A stretch of DNA of 56,912 nt from a virus: IMG/VR virus record IMGVR_UViG_3300044612_003613, positions 1 through 56,912 of that record. The stretch is one strand, 5' to 3'. The notes beneath the pieces were generated by a model. It did no database searches and was not told where the DNA came from. It saw nothing but the letters and a program-made list of their open reading frames with translations. Made by a program: the position numbers and the translations under genes. Shown here one piece after another: positions 30,536 through 38,899 of this stretch (positions are counted from its first letter, which is position 1; every line of letters begins with the position of its first letter).

Positions 30536-32787
30536 CGCGGCGCTTTGCCTCCAAAAAACTGCTGTTTGTAGGCGCGTGATTTTGATTGGTCCTCTTCAAC
30601 GATACGCCCCTTCTCCCACCGTTGGATGGTGCTCATTGATCGGGCCCCCAGGCGATCGGGCTCGGCATCGGCCAGCACCGCCGAATCAGCCAACCGGGCC
30701 ACTGGCTCGAAGTTGTGCGGGATCACCTCATAGGCCTGGCGGATGAAATCCAAGGGAACAAAGCGTCCCGATCGATGGGCGCGCTTTTCAGCGGCCATCA
30801 CGCCCTCCGCAACGGAGATGTGGGGCATGATCACCCGGACCTCATAGCCCCGTTCCTTGAGGCGTTGCACCATCGCCAGATACTTCTTGCCGTTTTTGCC
30901 CGTTCCATCGAGCATGACGTTGTAGCCGCCCTCAATTGCCCGCTCCTTGATCTTCTCGGCGATGGCGGTGCTGGATTCCTCGTGGGCTCTCGCCGCGGCC
31001 AGCTTGTCGGAATTGGCGACTGCCAAGGCAAACTCGGGCAGCCGATCCTTCACTTCATCAGGATCGACCTTCACATAGCCGGTGGTGTCAGCCATCACCT
31101 TGGCCAGGAGGCTTGATTTGCCCGAAGCGGGCCCCCCCATCATGACGATGGCCACCTTGCGGCCGCCGGCCCCCTTGCCGGCGGTTGTGCCCTTGGCGAG
31201 GGCCTCCTGGATCAGCTGCTCGCGGTAGAGCTTGCGCCCGGGGCTGTCGGGCATCGCAGGGAAACCGGTGCGGCCGTCTTCGAGGCCCGGGGTGCCCTTC
31301 TGCCAGCGGCGGTGGTTGGGGTTTTCGCCTGAGGCCTCGTGCAATTCACGGTCCACCTCTCGGATGCGGCGGCCCAGGGTGCTGATTGCTCGCATCGCCT
31401 CTGGGGTGGGAAATTCCATGAGGGTGCCGTTGCCGTCGTCGCGGCGGCGGGCCAACAGGTCACGGCCTTCGGCCAGGAGGGCATCACGCCGCTGGAGCAG
31501 CTGGGCCGGGCGATCATTGGGCCCATGGAGCTTGCGCCCCAACCTGGTGACGGCCTGGCCCTGGCCGCCGGTGACGAGGGCCCCCAGGCGGCCCAGGGCT
31601 TGGGCATTGCCGGTGAGTTCGCACCGTTTGCTGCGGGAGATGCAGGTGCTGCCGCAGCGATAGCCGGTGGCGCAGCGGCGCTGCCCGGGCCTGGGGCTGT
31701 CCATCCGCGCAGCTGTAACTAGAAACGCCTGCAACCGCGCTGGGCTCCAACCCCTGATGGCGTCCTGCCGCTCCGGCGCCGAACCCCGGGGCCCCGCCAG
31801 CTCGGCGCCGATGGGCTGATAGCTGACCCGCTCCCCCTTGATCTGATAGCCGAAGACCATTTGGCCACTGCGAAAGCGACCGGTGACCGCACCGGTGGCC
31901 CTGGAGCTGTTGAGGGAGAGCAGCTGGATTGGTTGGCGGAATTGGCGCTCGAGTTCTGCCGTGACGATCGAAGCGATTTCAGCTCGAACCGGATCGGCAC
32001 TGTCCTTGCGACCAAAGAGGGGCAGCGACTGGTCGTAATCGGTGGCCCCGAAGAGTCCCGTTTGCCTTTGGCGCTTGCCGGCCATGGCCGCCCCCAGGCG
32101 GCGGCGTTGGAGGTCCCGCTGCAAATCAGCCCAGGCCTGCTCGCCCGTGGTGTCGCCAGCGCTGCGGGCCGCAGCCCGCTGCTGTTTGGCAAATGCCAGC
32201 TGGTCGGCCGAACTCTTCACCTCGGCGGAGGTCATCAGTTCTTTGCCCTGGGGCTTGGTCTTGGCGGCGGCAGGTGGTCTGGATTGTTGCCCGGGCAATG
32301 GTTGGGCCTTGGTGGTGGTGCCCACCCCGGCGGCGGCGGCGGCGGCAAAGCGCTGCAGCTTGTCCTTCCACCCGCTTTCGTCCTGCCACCAATCGGGCCC
32401 GCCAAGCTTTTCCCTGGCCTGGCTGATTAAGCCGACAAAGTCGGTGTCAGGCTTCACGCCGCGGTCGATCATTGCCAGCCGCCTGGCCTTGTCGCTCCGC
32501 AACTTCTTGTCGGCCAGCACGGTGAGGGCAACGGCCTCATCGGCAGAGAAGGTGTCGCCGATCCCTGGCCCCTGGGGCTTGGGGCTGCCTTCTGCTCCCT
32601 TGTGGCAGGTCAGGGGGGCGGCAATGTGGCCATCCCCGCAGGGCTTGCCCGGGCGCCCGCCGGCGGGGGCGGCCGGCCCTAGGGGGGACGCACCAAAAAG
32701 GCCCATTTGGCCCGGTGCTGCTTGCTGCTTCGCTCTGGCATCAAGGCGTGCAAGCCGCTGTTCCAGTTCCAAAAGGCCTTGCGGCAC
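30532..32787 (-). CDS. Modular protein with zeta-toxin-like P-loop kinase domain
   Basis: 751 residues, GTG start. Residues about 14-65: the repeated module (RLDAR...PGQM, GKPCGDGHIA...CHKG). A helical region with Gly/Pro/Gln linkers follows (to about 260). About 260-320: the same beta-rich domain as in 11905-14604 (TGRFRSGQMVFGYQI). About 370-385: CATGYRCGSTCIS. About 548-740: zeta-toxin-like kinase with Walker A GGPASGKSS, 'KVDPDEVKDRLPEF', 'ARAHEESS' and 'MLDGTGKNG'. Zeta toxins phosphorylate UDP-sugars; other members act on RNA or proteins. It overlaps the small acidic gene at 30535 and follows a ParB-like gene. Confidence 0.8.
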   Translation of the reverse strand: MPQGLLELEQRLARLDARAKQQAAPGQMGLFGASPLGPAAPAGGRPGKPCGDGHIAAPLTCHKGAEGSPKPQGPGIGDTFSADEAVALTVLADKKLRSDKARRLAMIDRGVKPDTDFVGLISQAREKLGGPDWWQDESGWKDKLQRFAAAAAAGVGTTTKAQPLPGQQSRPPAAAKTKPQGKELMTSAEVKSSADQLAFAKQQRAAARSAGDTTGEQAWADLQRDLQRRRLGAAMAGKRQRQTGLFGATDYDQSLPLFGRKDSADPVRAEIASIVTAELERQFRQPIQLLSLNSSRATGAVTGRFRSGQMVFGYQIKGERVSYQPIGAELAGPRGSAPERQDAIRGWSPARLQAFLVTAARMDSPRPGQRRCATGYRCGSTCISRSKRCELTGNAQALGRLGALVTGGQGQAVTRLGRKLHGPNDRPAQLLQRRDALLAEGRDLLARRRDDGNGTLMEFPTPEAMRAISTLGRRIREVDRELHEASGENPNHRRWQKGTPGLEDGRTGFPAMPDSPGRKLYREQLIQEALAKGTTAGKGAGGRKVAIVMMGGPASGKSSLLAKVMADTTGYVKVDPDEVKDRLPEFALAVANSDKLAAARAHEESSTAIAEKIKERAIEGGYNVMLDGTGKNGKKYLAMVQRLKERGYEVRVIMPHISVAEGVMAAEKRAHRSGRFVPLDFIRQAYEVIPHNFEPVARLADSAVLADAEPDRLGARSMSTIQRWEKGRIVEEDQSKSRAYKQQFFGGKAPR
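32590..32750 (-). repeat. Module copy 5 in the zeta-type kinase gene
   Basis: Encodes RLDARAKQQAAPGQMGLF and GKPCGDGHIAAPLTCHKG at the N-terminus of the 751-residue protein, more than 18 kb from the other copies. A reduced sixth copy (GKPCG...CHKEKG) lies at about 11625-11705. Confidence 0.7.
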
Positions 32788-32889
32788 AGCGTTATTGCCA
32801 GTTGCTCATTCTGCCGGGTTGGGGCTGACGCCACACCACTCGGAGGGCCTGCAGGTGGTGCTCAAATCTGCAGGGCCTGCAGGCGGACC

Positions 32890-33588
32890 TCAGCCTCGCC
32901 GGTCTCGCCGGTTGAGGTGCTCCTCGATCACCAGAGCCAGCCGCTCCGATAGCTCGTCCAGCTCCGGCAGGCTCGCGGCCAGCTGGACCAGCAGCGACCC
33001 AAAGCGGTCAAAGGCCTCCTGATCGTCGAAAGCGATCGTGATCTGCAGGCCTGACTTTGCCGCCGGCTCCTCGGGAGGGAGGGGCTCCACCTCATCAGCC
33101 TGCAGCAGGGCCGAGAACTCGTCTTCGGTGAACCAGGGGCTGATGTCGAGCATCTGGTCGGACTCCATCAGCTCGGCCAGCATCCGCCCGGAAAACTCCG
33201 AAGTGTCGCTGCTGCGGTTGTCCGCCAGGGCAAGGCCTGTTTTTGCGGTTGGGCTCAGATCGGTCCGCTGCACCGCCACCAGGGTGTTGCCGTCAGTCGG
33301 AATCACAAGCACCCGGTTGATGCCGTGGATGGCCGCGGCCTCCACCGTGCCGTTGCCACAAAGCACCACCCCGTTCTCATCGACCACGATCGAGCGGGCT
33401 GCACCGAAATCGGAGATTGACCGGGACAGCATCCCGTGGGAGCGCTCCGTGCGCCGCCGGGCGTTCTTTGGGTCTGGCGTCAGCTCGGCCAGGGTGACAA
33501 CTCGCGCTCTGGGACTGGTTTCTGCGTCCTCCACCGGCCTAGCAATGGGAGCCAGCTGACCAGCGGCGGCAGGGCGTTTGGCGGCCAT
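32890..33588 (-). CDS. ParB/sulfiredoxin-fold domain protein
   Basis: 232 residues from ATG 33588 (MAAKRPAAAGQ). Residues about 30-125 show the ParB-like nuclease fold: 'ELTPDPKNARRRTERSHGML', 'SISDFGAARSIVVDENG', 'VLCGNGTVEAA'. A C-terminal region (about 165-232) has the 'ITIAFDDQEAFDRFGSLL' strand-helix pattern. Phage ParB-like proteins of this size commonly accompany DNA methyltransferase or packaging modules and may be nucleases. The neighbouring gene (30532-32787) carries the zeta-type domain. Confidence 0.75.
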   Translation of the reverse strand: MAAKRPAAAGQLAPIARPVEDAETSPRARVVTLAELTPDPKNARRRTERSHGMLSRSISDFGAARSIVVDENGVVLCGNGTVEAAAIHGINRVLVIPTDGNTLVAVQRTDLSPTAKTGLALADNRSSDTSEFSGRMLAELMESDQMLDISPWFTEDEFSALLQADEVEPLPPEEPAAKSGLQITIAFDDQEAFDRFGSLLVQLAASLPELDELSERLALVIEEHLNRRDRRG

Positions 33589-33689
33589 TTTGAAAAGCTT
33601 CTCTGTGTAATCTGTTAACCAGTTTACCCAGTTGGGTCCAGGCGCAGACTGGTGTTTGACGCCGTACAAGGAAGGATCCTTATTGGCCG

Positions 33690-34556
33690 ATGCGACGAGT
33701 ACCGTTTGGTTTTAGCTACAGCAACGGACGGATACAGCGCTGCGAATCCAACTGGCGCCATGCAAGGCTGTTGGTTGAATTGGCAATTCAGTCCGAACTC
33801 ACGTATTCAGCAATTACAAGGGCTTTGCCGATTGCATTTCCTTGGATACCGACACGAAAAGGGTTTAGCAGATGGATTACGAACCCAACCCTTCGTGGTG
33901 GCAACGGGCATCGAGTGCATCGTTCCCTTCAATGGGCCACGGTTGAATGGGGCCATGGCCCGTGCTTGATCTCGCAATCAGAATGGCGCATCCTCAAGCG
34001 GTTGCTTTACATCCGCGGACATCAGCCACGCCGAGATGAATGCCGCCTTTTCTCTCGGCTGATTGTGTGCAGCGGCTGCTCAAGCCAGTTCCGCTGGGAC
34101 AGCCGGGCGCGCAACTACAAATGCAGCCGCGTCGGCTGCCCGTGCCATGGGGCCCAGCTGGAAGAGGAGTCGTTGCGCACGGCAACGATCGCAGCGCTGA
34201 CCCGTCGAGCGGCCCCTCGCATGGCACAGCTGGCCAAGGAATGGGCTGTGCAGCAAACCGACAGCGACTGCTACAAGTTGCAGGTGTGCCGAGATCAGCT
34301 AGCCCGGCTAGAGGCCCTGCAAACCGAGGGGGTTGTTGCCCTGGGGGTGGCGATCTGCCAACTGCGTGATCAGATTGTTGCCTTGACGCCCAGTGCCTCC
34401 AGCGATGCGTCGACGGTTTACGACTGCCTGCTTCGGGATCCGGCCACTTTGGAAGCTTGCAGCGACGATGCCCTACGCAAGATTCTGCTGGAATTCTCCG
34501 TCGAAATCCATTATGTGGGCGAAGGGTTCCGCGTCAGCATCGGGCTCCTCGATTAA
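33690..34556 (+). CDS. XisF-like large serine recombinase lacking the catalytic N-terminal domain
   Basis: 288 residues. It begins directly in the recombinase domain: 'PFGFSYSNGRI', 'LLVELAIQSELTYSAITRAL', 'GFSRWITNPTLRGG'. A zinc-ribbon segment follows (SRLIVCSGCSSQF, then CSRVGCPCHG) and a C-terminal helical region, as in cyanobacterial XisF-type recombinases. The resolvase domain with the catalytic Ser (about 140 residues) is missing; an in-frame stop lies just upstream and the ParB gene occupies the adjacent DNA. It is either a decayed remnant or a domesticated DNA-binding protein. Confidence 0.7.
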   Translation: MRRVPFGFSYSNGRIQRCESNWRHARLLVELAIQSELTYSAITRALPIAFPWIPTRKGFSRWITNPTLRGGNGHRVHRSLQWATVEWGHGPCLISQSEWRILKRLLYIRGHQPRRDECRLFSRLIVCSGCSSQFRWDSRARNYKCSRVGCPCHGAQLEEESLRTATIAALTRRAAPRMAQLAKEWAVQQTDSDCYKLQVCRDQLARLEALQTEGVVALGVAICQLRDQIVALTPSASSDASTVYDCLLRDPATLEACSDDALRKILLEFSVEIHYVGEGFRVSIGLLD

Positions 34557-34667
34557 TTGGCGGTGCAGCTGCTGCTGAGATGCCAGGAACAATGCCTGCC
34601 CTGCCGTCAGGATCGGTGGGATGATGGGTTCGGGCCGTTTGTAGGGCATCCAATTCAGTAGATCCAC
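34473..34667 (-). CDS. Possible 64-residue ORF after the endolysin
   Basis: ATG at 34667 overlaps the end of the endolysin gene by 13 bases. The sequence (MDLLNWMPYKRPEPIIPPIL...) is Pro-rich at first, then helical and acidic. The last 84 bases are antisense to the recombinase remnant. It could be an accessory lysis gene, but coding status is doubtful. Confidence 0.3.
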   Translation of the reverse strand: MDLLNWMPYKRPEPIIPPILTAGQALFLASQQQLHRQLIEEPDADAEPFAHIMDFDGEFQQNLA

Positions 34668-35401
34668 TCAGCCGCCGGCCGCCGGCCACCGCCGGGTGCA
34701 AATCCACCACCGTTGCGGGTGTCGAAGTGGAGAAAGCCCCGATCTCGGCCATCGCCCAGGCCGCCAGTCCAGCGAACGCAAGCCCATTGGAAGAATTCCT
34801 CCAAGCTGCGGCCGATGGGGTAGATGTCAAATGCGTTGCCGGGGATGTGGTGACTGTTCCGAACCCCTCCAACTTGAGCGTTGATCGGCTCAGGTCGGTA
34901 GAAACTGGTCACGCCCAGCGGTGTCCCCCAGGCAAGCCTGAGGGGCTCAAAGCCTTTGCGTGCAGTGTGGATGATGCGGGGGATGTCCCCGCTGGAAGGT
35001 GATGGCCGCCGACGGGGATCAAACTGCAGCACCTCCCCAACGCTGAGATGATTGGAAACCGCTGCGCCCATGTCGCGCCAATCAATCAGGCCTCTCACGA
35101 TGGGGCTGGTGGGAGGCTCTGAGAACCCTCTCCAGTGGGGCTGCCAGATCACCCAGGTGCCGCCGCCTTCGGCAAGATCCACCTCCACATGGGCCGTGCG
35201 GGGGATTTCCCGTACGGCCACCAAACCGTGAATGGCTCCTGCCTTCACTGGCTTCCTTTGGTCTGAGCTGAGGTCACTCGCTGGGACTGGCTTCTGCTTG
35301 AGCCAGGAATCCTGTAAAGCAGTGATGGTGAGGATGGTTTTGACCGCTTCAGGCTTCTTGTCGGCAATTCGTCCAGTCATCGTGATGCCAAGGCTGTCCA
35401 T
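34655..35401 (-). CDS. Peptidase M15-family endolysin
   Basis: 248 residues. The C-terminal half has the M15A zinc-binding signature: 'RNSHHIPGNAFDIYP' (about residues 181-195, His and Asp ligands) and 'FLHFDTR' (about 223-229, third ligand). The N-terminal half (about 20-100) is a beta-rich wall-binding or SH3-like domain (EIPRTAHVEVDLAEGG, WVIWQPHW). M15A enzymes cleave peptidoglycan cross-links. There is no signal peptide, so release should need a holin. It is the last main gene of the leftward early/middle run. Confidence 0.8.
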   Translation of the reverse strand: MDSLGITMTGRIADKKPEAVKTILTITALQDSWLKQKPVPASDLSSDQRKPVKAGAIHGLVAVREIPRTAHVEVDLAEGGGTWVIWQPHWRGFSEPPTSPIVRGLIDWRDMGAAVSNHLSVGEVLQFDPRRRPSPSSGDIPRIIHTARKGFEPLRLAWGTPLGVTSFYRPEPINAQVGGVRNSHHIPGNAFDIYPIGRSLEEFFQWACVRWTGGLGDGRDRGFLHFDTRNGGGFAPGGGRRPAAEWIY

Positions 35402-35413
35402 CCATTCTGCCGA

Positions 35414-36025
35414 TTACTGCAAAGCGAATCGCTCGACAACGATGGTGTCGCCTACATGGTTGAACTCTTCCACAAAAACGATGGCATCGAGGCTGTCTCG
35501 GTAAACAATCGCAGTGGGTTTGAACACCCTGGCAGGGTCGTCGTAATGAAAGGTGCGGCGGCACCAACCATCAGCCGTGAAACGGGGGACAGCTGTAGCG
35601 ATCAGTGCTTTATCACGGCACCATTGATTTTCAGTACAAGGCCTTTCCAAGCGGAGCAACAAGGTTCCCACTGGGAATCGCAGCGTGACAGATTTTGCAG
35701 GGGTTTCTCGGTTTGGGTTGATGATGAGGCCCCCTGTTGGTAAGGTTAACTTTCTGTGATTTGATCCTGTTGCATTGGGGTTGTCAGACAATTTAACTGT
35801 ATAGAGTATAAAAGGCAAACATTCTCCTGGTAAGTCGACGGCAACAGAGCGAATGTTATAGGCTTCTTCTGCCAACACATCTTTAACACTGGCTTTTGCT
35901 GGCTTACAGAATGTCCCAGGCGGCAGAAATTTGCGTGGCTGACCAGTCTGCAGCTCCACAATCGCACTGGAATCCAGGGTTCTGCCCCACAGAGAGAGCC
36001 AAAAGCCTTGCGTTTCAATAGCCAT
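35414..36025 (-). CDS. Hypothetical 203-residue protein
   Basis: ATG at 36025 overlaps the preceding stop (TGATG). The sequence is beta-rich (LWGRTLDSSAIVELQTG, SVTLRFPVGTLLLRLE, TAIVYRDSLDAIVFVEEF) without a signal peptide or catalytic motif. It sits between the nuclease and the endolysin. Local AT content is higher than in the neighbouring genes. I do not recognise it. Confidence 0.5.
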   Translation of the reverse strand: MAIETQGFWLSLWGRTLDSSAIVELQTGQPRKFLPPGTFCKPAKASVKDVLAEEAYNIRSVAVDLPGECLPFILYTVKLSDNPNATGSNHRKLTLPTGGLIINPNRETPAKSVTLRFPVGTLLLRLERPCTENQWCRDKALIATAVPRFTADGWCRRTFHYDDPARVFKPTAIVYRDSLDAIVFVEEFNHVGDTIVVERFALQ

Positions 36026-36525
36026 CAGCATTGCATCATCAGGTTTTCAACAGATTGCTTTATGGCGATCTCACGCATTGCTGCTTTTGATGCGGTTCGA
36101 ACGACAATAAATGATGCCAGTTTCGGCAGCCATATCTTCTCGCCATTGCGAGTCAACATCTTGTCAGTTAGGCAGATCAGCGCCCAACCGCTGACTTGAG
36201 CTGTAAGGCTTTTGATGGCGTCGCGCTCAATGCCTGGCCCAGTCGAATGGCCGCCAACGACAAAAGTGCCGCCTTGAACCTCCACAACTACACACGCTTG
36301 AGGCCAAGCAAAATCAGCCTTGAACGGAACCCGTCTGGTAACAAGGCCCAGTTGTTTTTTTTCTTCGGCCCATGCCCGCCAGCCAGGAATCACATATTCA
36401 CGTTCAAAAGGCAAATGAGGGTAATCGCGCAGCCATTTAGCGCTAAAAATATTCTCCAAGCGACTTCGTTTCTTGGTTGATACATTTGCTGATAAGTTTG
36501 TTTTGGGCCTTTTGCCTGTGCTCAT
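36025..36525 (-). CDS. PD-(D/E)XK-type nuclease (Vsr/DUF559-like)
   Basis: 166 residues from ATG 36525, in an ATGA overlap with the upstream gene. Residues about 58-80 show 'VPFKADFAWPQACVVVEVQG', the D...E-x-[QK] core of PD-(D/E)XK nucleases, followed by 'GGHSTGPGIERDAIKSL' and 'SGWALICLT', a typical Vsr/DUF559 arrangement. It lies beside SSB- and ERF-like recombination genes and may act as a recombination or Holliday-junction nuclease. Confidence 0.7.
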   Translation of the reverse strand: MSTGKRPKTNLSANVSTKKRSRLENIFSAKWLRDYPHLPFEREYVIPGWRAWAEEKKQLGLVTRRVPFKADFAWPQACVVVEVQGGTFVVGGHSTGPGIERDAIKSLTAQVSGWALICLTDKMLTRNGEKIWLPKLASFIVVRTASKAAMREIAIKQSVENLMMQC

Positions 36526-37130
36526 CCCAACAACCCATCGAGCATGTCCGCGACCTGGGAGCTGCCACCGTGGCGTTCGCGTAGTTCCTTGGCCAGCTCT
36601 GCGGCAACTGCAGCGCTCATTTGTCTGCAGACAGCACAATACCCATCAGTCTTTAAGGCTATGGCTTCACAAATGCCACTGCCCTTACACGCAGCGGCCG
36701 CCAATCGGTTGGCTAAAGAGAGTGGCGCTTGCGGCAACTCACGAGTTGTTTGCTCGGTTATTTGTGGTTCAAGCGGTTCAATTGGATCAAAAACATTAAG
36801 CTCCCCCTGTGATGGCATCAAATAGACAAAATCATAATTTCCAAAAGAGGGTGGCATGCCTGGATAGGGCTGCCATCGCTGGAGTTGCTTTTGCAATACC
36901 ATCTGTTCTAAAACAAGGCACAACATGTCTTTACCATCGCCGTCTGTTAATCGCTCCGCATAGGAAGCCAGCTCTGTCCTGAGCTGCGCTTCAGTAATGA
37001 CAAAGTGTCTAAGCAGGATCTCACCAATCTTGGTTTTGATCCATCTGACTTGATTGTCTTGATTTACTTTTTTGCACAACAAGGGGAACACTTGTTCCTC
37101 TGTGGCATGGCCTTGTGTTGCATGATTCAT
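36522..37130 (-). CDS. Hypothetical recombination-region protein with C-terminal Cys cluster
   Basis: 202 residues, with ATGA overlaps at both ends (SSB-like upstream, nuclease downstream). The middle is helical (EEQVFPLLCKKVNQDNQVRW, then 'GKDMLCLVLEQMVLQKQ'). The C-terminal quarter has four Cys (CKGSGIC and CAVC) that could bind zinc. The tight coupling suggests it works with the SSB-like protein and the nuclease. No family recognised. Confidence 0.5.
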   Translation of the reverse strand: MNHATQGHATEEQVFPLLCKKVNQDNQVRWIKTKIGEILLRHFVITEAQLRTELASYAERLTDGDGKDMLCLVLEQMVLQKQLQRWQPYPGMPPSFGNYDFVYLMPSQGELNVFDPIEPLEPQITEQTTRELPQAPLSLANRLAAAACKGSGICEAIALKTDGYCAVCRQMSAAVAAELAKELRERHGGSSQVADMLDGLLG

Positions 37131-37516
37131 GCGAGTGACCCTCCAGGCCGCTTAGCGCTAGTGAGATATTGTTCAATTTGGCGTCCCACGCTGGGTTTTG
37201 CCTCATCTTGATGGACAATTGACAGGCGATCTTTAAAATCTTCTAGCAAATGCACAGATGTTGCACATAGGACCAGTGTCCTATAGGTTACTTTTGTGGC
37301 TGGGTTGGGCCAGTGCATAGATTTCATAGAGCCTGTAATGGCCACCAACGATTCCTTTTTGATGTTTGCCATCAGTTTTTGGTGCCTCTTGACGGAAACC
37401 TTGAACCAGATTGGCCTTGGATCTTGATTGTCGAAGGAAGCAAGCTCCATTCTCGTAATATCTCCGTCCATTTCCGGTTCGCGAGTGACCTTGCCAATGA
37501 CTTGAATTGTGTTCAT
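37127..37516 (-). CDS. SSB-like single-stranded DNA-binding protein
   Basis: 129 residues. The N-terminal roughly 95 residues fit an OB-fold: 'NTIQVIGKVTREPEM', 'RMELASFDNQDPRPIWFKVS', 'LVAITGSMKSMHW', 'LVLCATSVHLL'. The C-terminal tail is short and lacks the acidic tip of cellular SSB. It probably covers single-stranded DNA for the ERF annealing protein encoded upstream on the same strand. Confidence 0.75.
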   Translation of the reverse strand: MNTIQVIGKVTREPEMDGDITRMELASFDNQDPRPIWFKVSVKRHQKLMANIKKESLVAITGSMKSMHWPNPATKVTYRTLVLCATSVHLLEDFKDRLSIVHQDEAKPSVGRQIEQYLTSAKRPGGSLA

Positions 37517-37536
37517 GGGAGAAGATGAAATAGGAA

Positions 37537-38196
37537 TCAGGCTTTGTTGACCAAATCGTGAGCAGATCGGTCGTGCTCGATGGCCTTATCAGGGTCAGAG
37601 GTGCGCCAATCAGGCCACGTGCGGCCTTCGTTCTTGATTTGCTTGGCGACCAGGGCTTCCACGATCTGCTCGGGACTGGCGCCAGTTCTATTGGCCCCGT
37701 CAAAACCCAAGATGATTACGTCGATCCATTCGGAAAGGGGACCATCCTCGGCTTCGATCTCAACCAGCTCTTTGCGGATATGGTCGCAGATCCCATTGAC
37801 TCGACGGTCGGGCCCAAATGTCTGAAGGCTGAAGATGCGGTTCCGGGTCAGAAAAGCCAGCAAGTCAAAACCTTCCGTGGGGTCAAAAAGAAAGCTGGCG
37901 TCAAGTTCAACAGCCGGAAGATTAAGCTGATTAGCGCCGAGTAGCTCAAGCGTCCGACGTGCGCTTGGTTTCCAATCGGGAAGATAAGCGACGATATTGC
38001 ATCCAGCCATTGCGCGCAGACTGTCTGCAGCAAGGCTCTCATCGTTCTCCATGTCATCGTGCTCGATTTCGGTTGCGCTAACTACTACGTAGCCCTTGGA
38101 CCGCAGTGCTGCCGCATAGGCGGCGAAAGCGGGGCGGTTGAGATCTGGTAATCCCAGCATGGGGCCGGTCAAGAAAACAAGTTTTCGTTCGTTCAT
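37537..38196 (-). CDS. DUF4406-DUF550 fusion (nucleotide metabolism)
   Basis: 219 residues. Residues about 5-95 match DUF4406, a deoxyribosyltransferase-like fold: 'VFLTGPMLGLPDLNRPAF' and 'LPDWKPSARRTLELLGA'. Residues about 125-219 match the DUF550/MazG-like dNTP pyrophosphohydrolase family: 'FGPDRRVNGICDHIRKELVE' and 'SEWIDVIILGFDGA', supplying the E and D metal ligands. The fusion suggests removal or remodelling of deoxynucleotides in the host pool. It lies just before the SSB-like gene. Confidence 0.75.
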   Translation of the reverse strand: MNERKLVFLTGPMLGLPDLNRPAFAAYAAALRSKGYVVVSATEIEHDDMENDESLAADSLRAMAGCNIVAYLPDWKPSARRTLELLGANQLNLPAVELDASFLFDPTEGFDLLAFLTRNRIFSLQTFGPDRRVNGICDHIRKELVEIEAEDGPLSEWIDVIILGFDGANRTGASPEQIVEALVAKQIKNEGRTWPDWRTSDPDKAIEHDRSAHDLVNKA

Positions 38197-38235
38197 GGCG
38201 GGAGGATGAGTTTTTGGATTAGTTGTAAGTTTGCT

Positions 38236-38721
38236 TCAGGAATTTTTAGATTTAGTCAAAGCTGCTTTTAGCTTACTGTTCTCCTTCTTGACATTTTCAA
38301 TGGCTTCTTGAAGTTCTTCTATGCGAACCTGCACTTTCTTGTACGGCATGAGGCTTACGATGTGGGCCTGGGCCCAGGCAAGGCAAGCTATGGGCAGGGT
38401 TTCCAGGCTCAAGCTTTTTTCTTGCAACAGAAGCATGGCTTCTGTGTGTTCCAACAAAGTCGCCGTTTCATCTTCATCCCAAGTAAGGCTTCGGCATTTC
38501 GTGTCAATCTCGCTCCATTCGCCATACATACCGGACATGCCGGCTGACCATTCCTCAGGCCGGTGCAAGCGAACCAGCGTGCCATTGGCACACAGGCCTA
38601 AGGTGCCACATCGAGCAATCAAACTCAATGGCGCTAGATTGCTCTGTTTTGGGGGGATGAGATAACCGGCGTCCTCATGAAAGAAGACATCAGGCTCAGC
38701 TGTTCGGAAATTTCGTGACAT
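38236..38721 (-). CDS. Hypothetical 161-residue protein with C-terminal coiled coil
   Basis: The N-terminal part is beta-rich with a Cys pair (IARCGTLGLCANG). The middle is acidic (TWDEDETATLLEHTEAM). The last 40 residues form a coiled coil (VRIEELQEAIENVKKENSKL). It starts 25 bases inside the 3' end of the 67-residue gene upstream. No function is recognised. Confidence 0.5.
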   Translation of the reverse strand: MSRNFRTAEPDVFFHEDAGYLIPPKQSNLAPLSLIARCGTLGLCANGTLVRLHRPEEWSAGMSGMYGEWSEIDTKCRSLTWDEDETATLLEHTEAMLLLQEKSLSLETLPIACLAWAQAHIVSLMPYKKVQVRIEELQEAIENVKKENSKLKAALTKSKNS

Positions 38722-38899
38722 GGTCCTTAGATGCTTTGGTTGGAGGATAAATCAGATGGACTGACAACTGGTTGCGTGCCATCGCTTGAAATGTCTCGCG
38801 CCATTGAGGATCATGGGTTGAGAAACTCAAACAACGCCATTGAGAATTGACTCGCCAGCGCAATAGCAAAAAGGATGGCTTGATGGCAAGGGTCATCAT
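38696..38899 (-). CDS. 67-residue basic protein coupled to ERF
   Basis: Starts in an ATGA overlap with the ERF gene (38896-38899). It is a short, Arg/Trp-rich sequence (SFLLLRWRVNSQWRCLSFST, then 'PQWRETFQAMARNQLS'). The base composition is similar to its neighbours. Its coupling to the annealing protein suggests a recombination accessory, but this is unproven. Confidence 0.45.
   Translation of the reverse strand: MMTLAIKPSFLLLRWRVNSQWRCLSFSTHDPQWRETFQAMARNQLSVHLIYPPTKASKDHVTKFPNS

Noticed and set aside
30343-30579. Plus-strand ORF downstream of operator copy 3
   Set aside because: It overlaps the well-supported 55-residue minus-strand gene and shows no protein character.
35306-35322. CAGGAATCCTG palindrome
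   Set aside because: Lacks the TACA half-site and is within the endolysin gene.
37537-38196. Z-genome (diaminopurine) pathway
   Set aside because: A MazG-like domain alone is not enough. No PurZ-like, DatZ-like or DNA polymerase gene is visible in the window.
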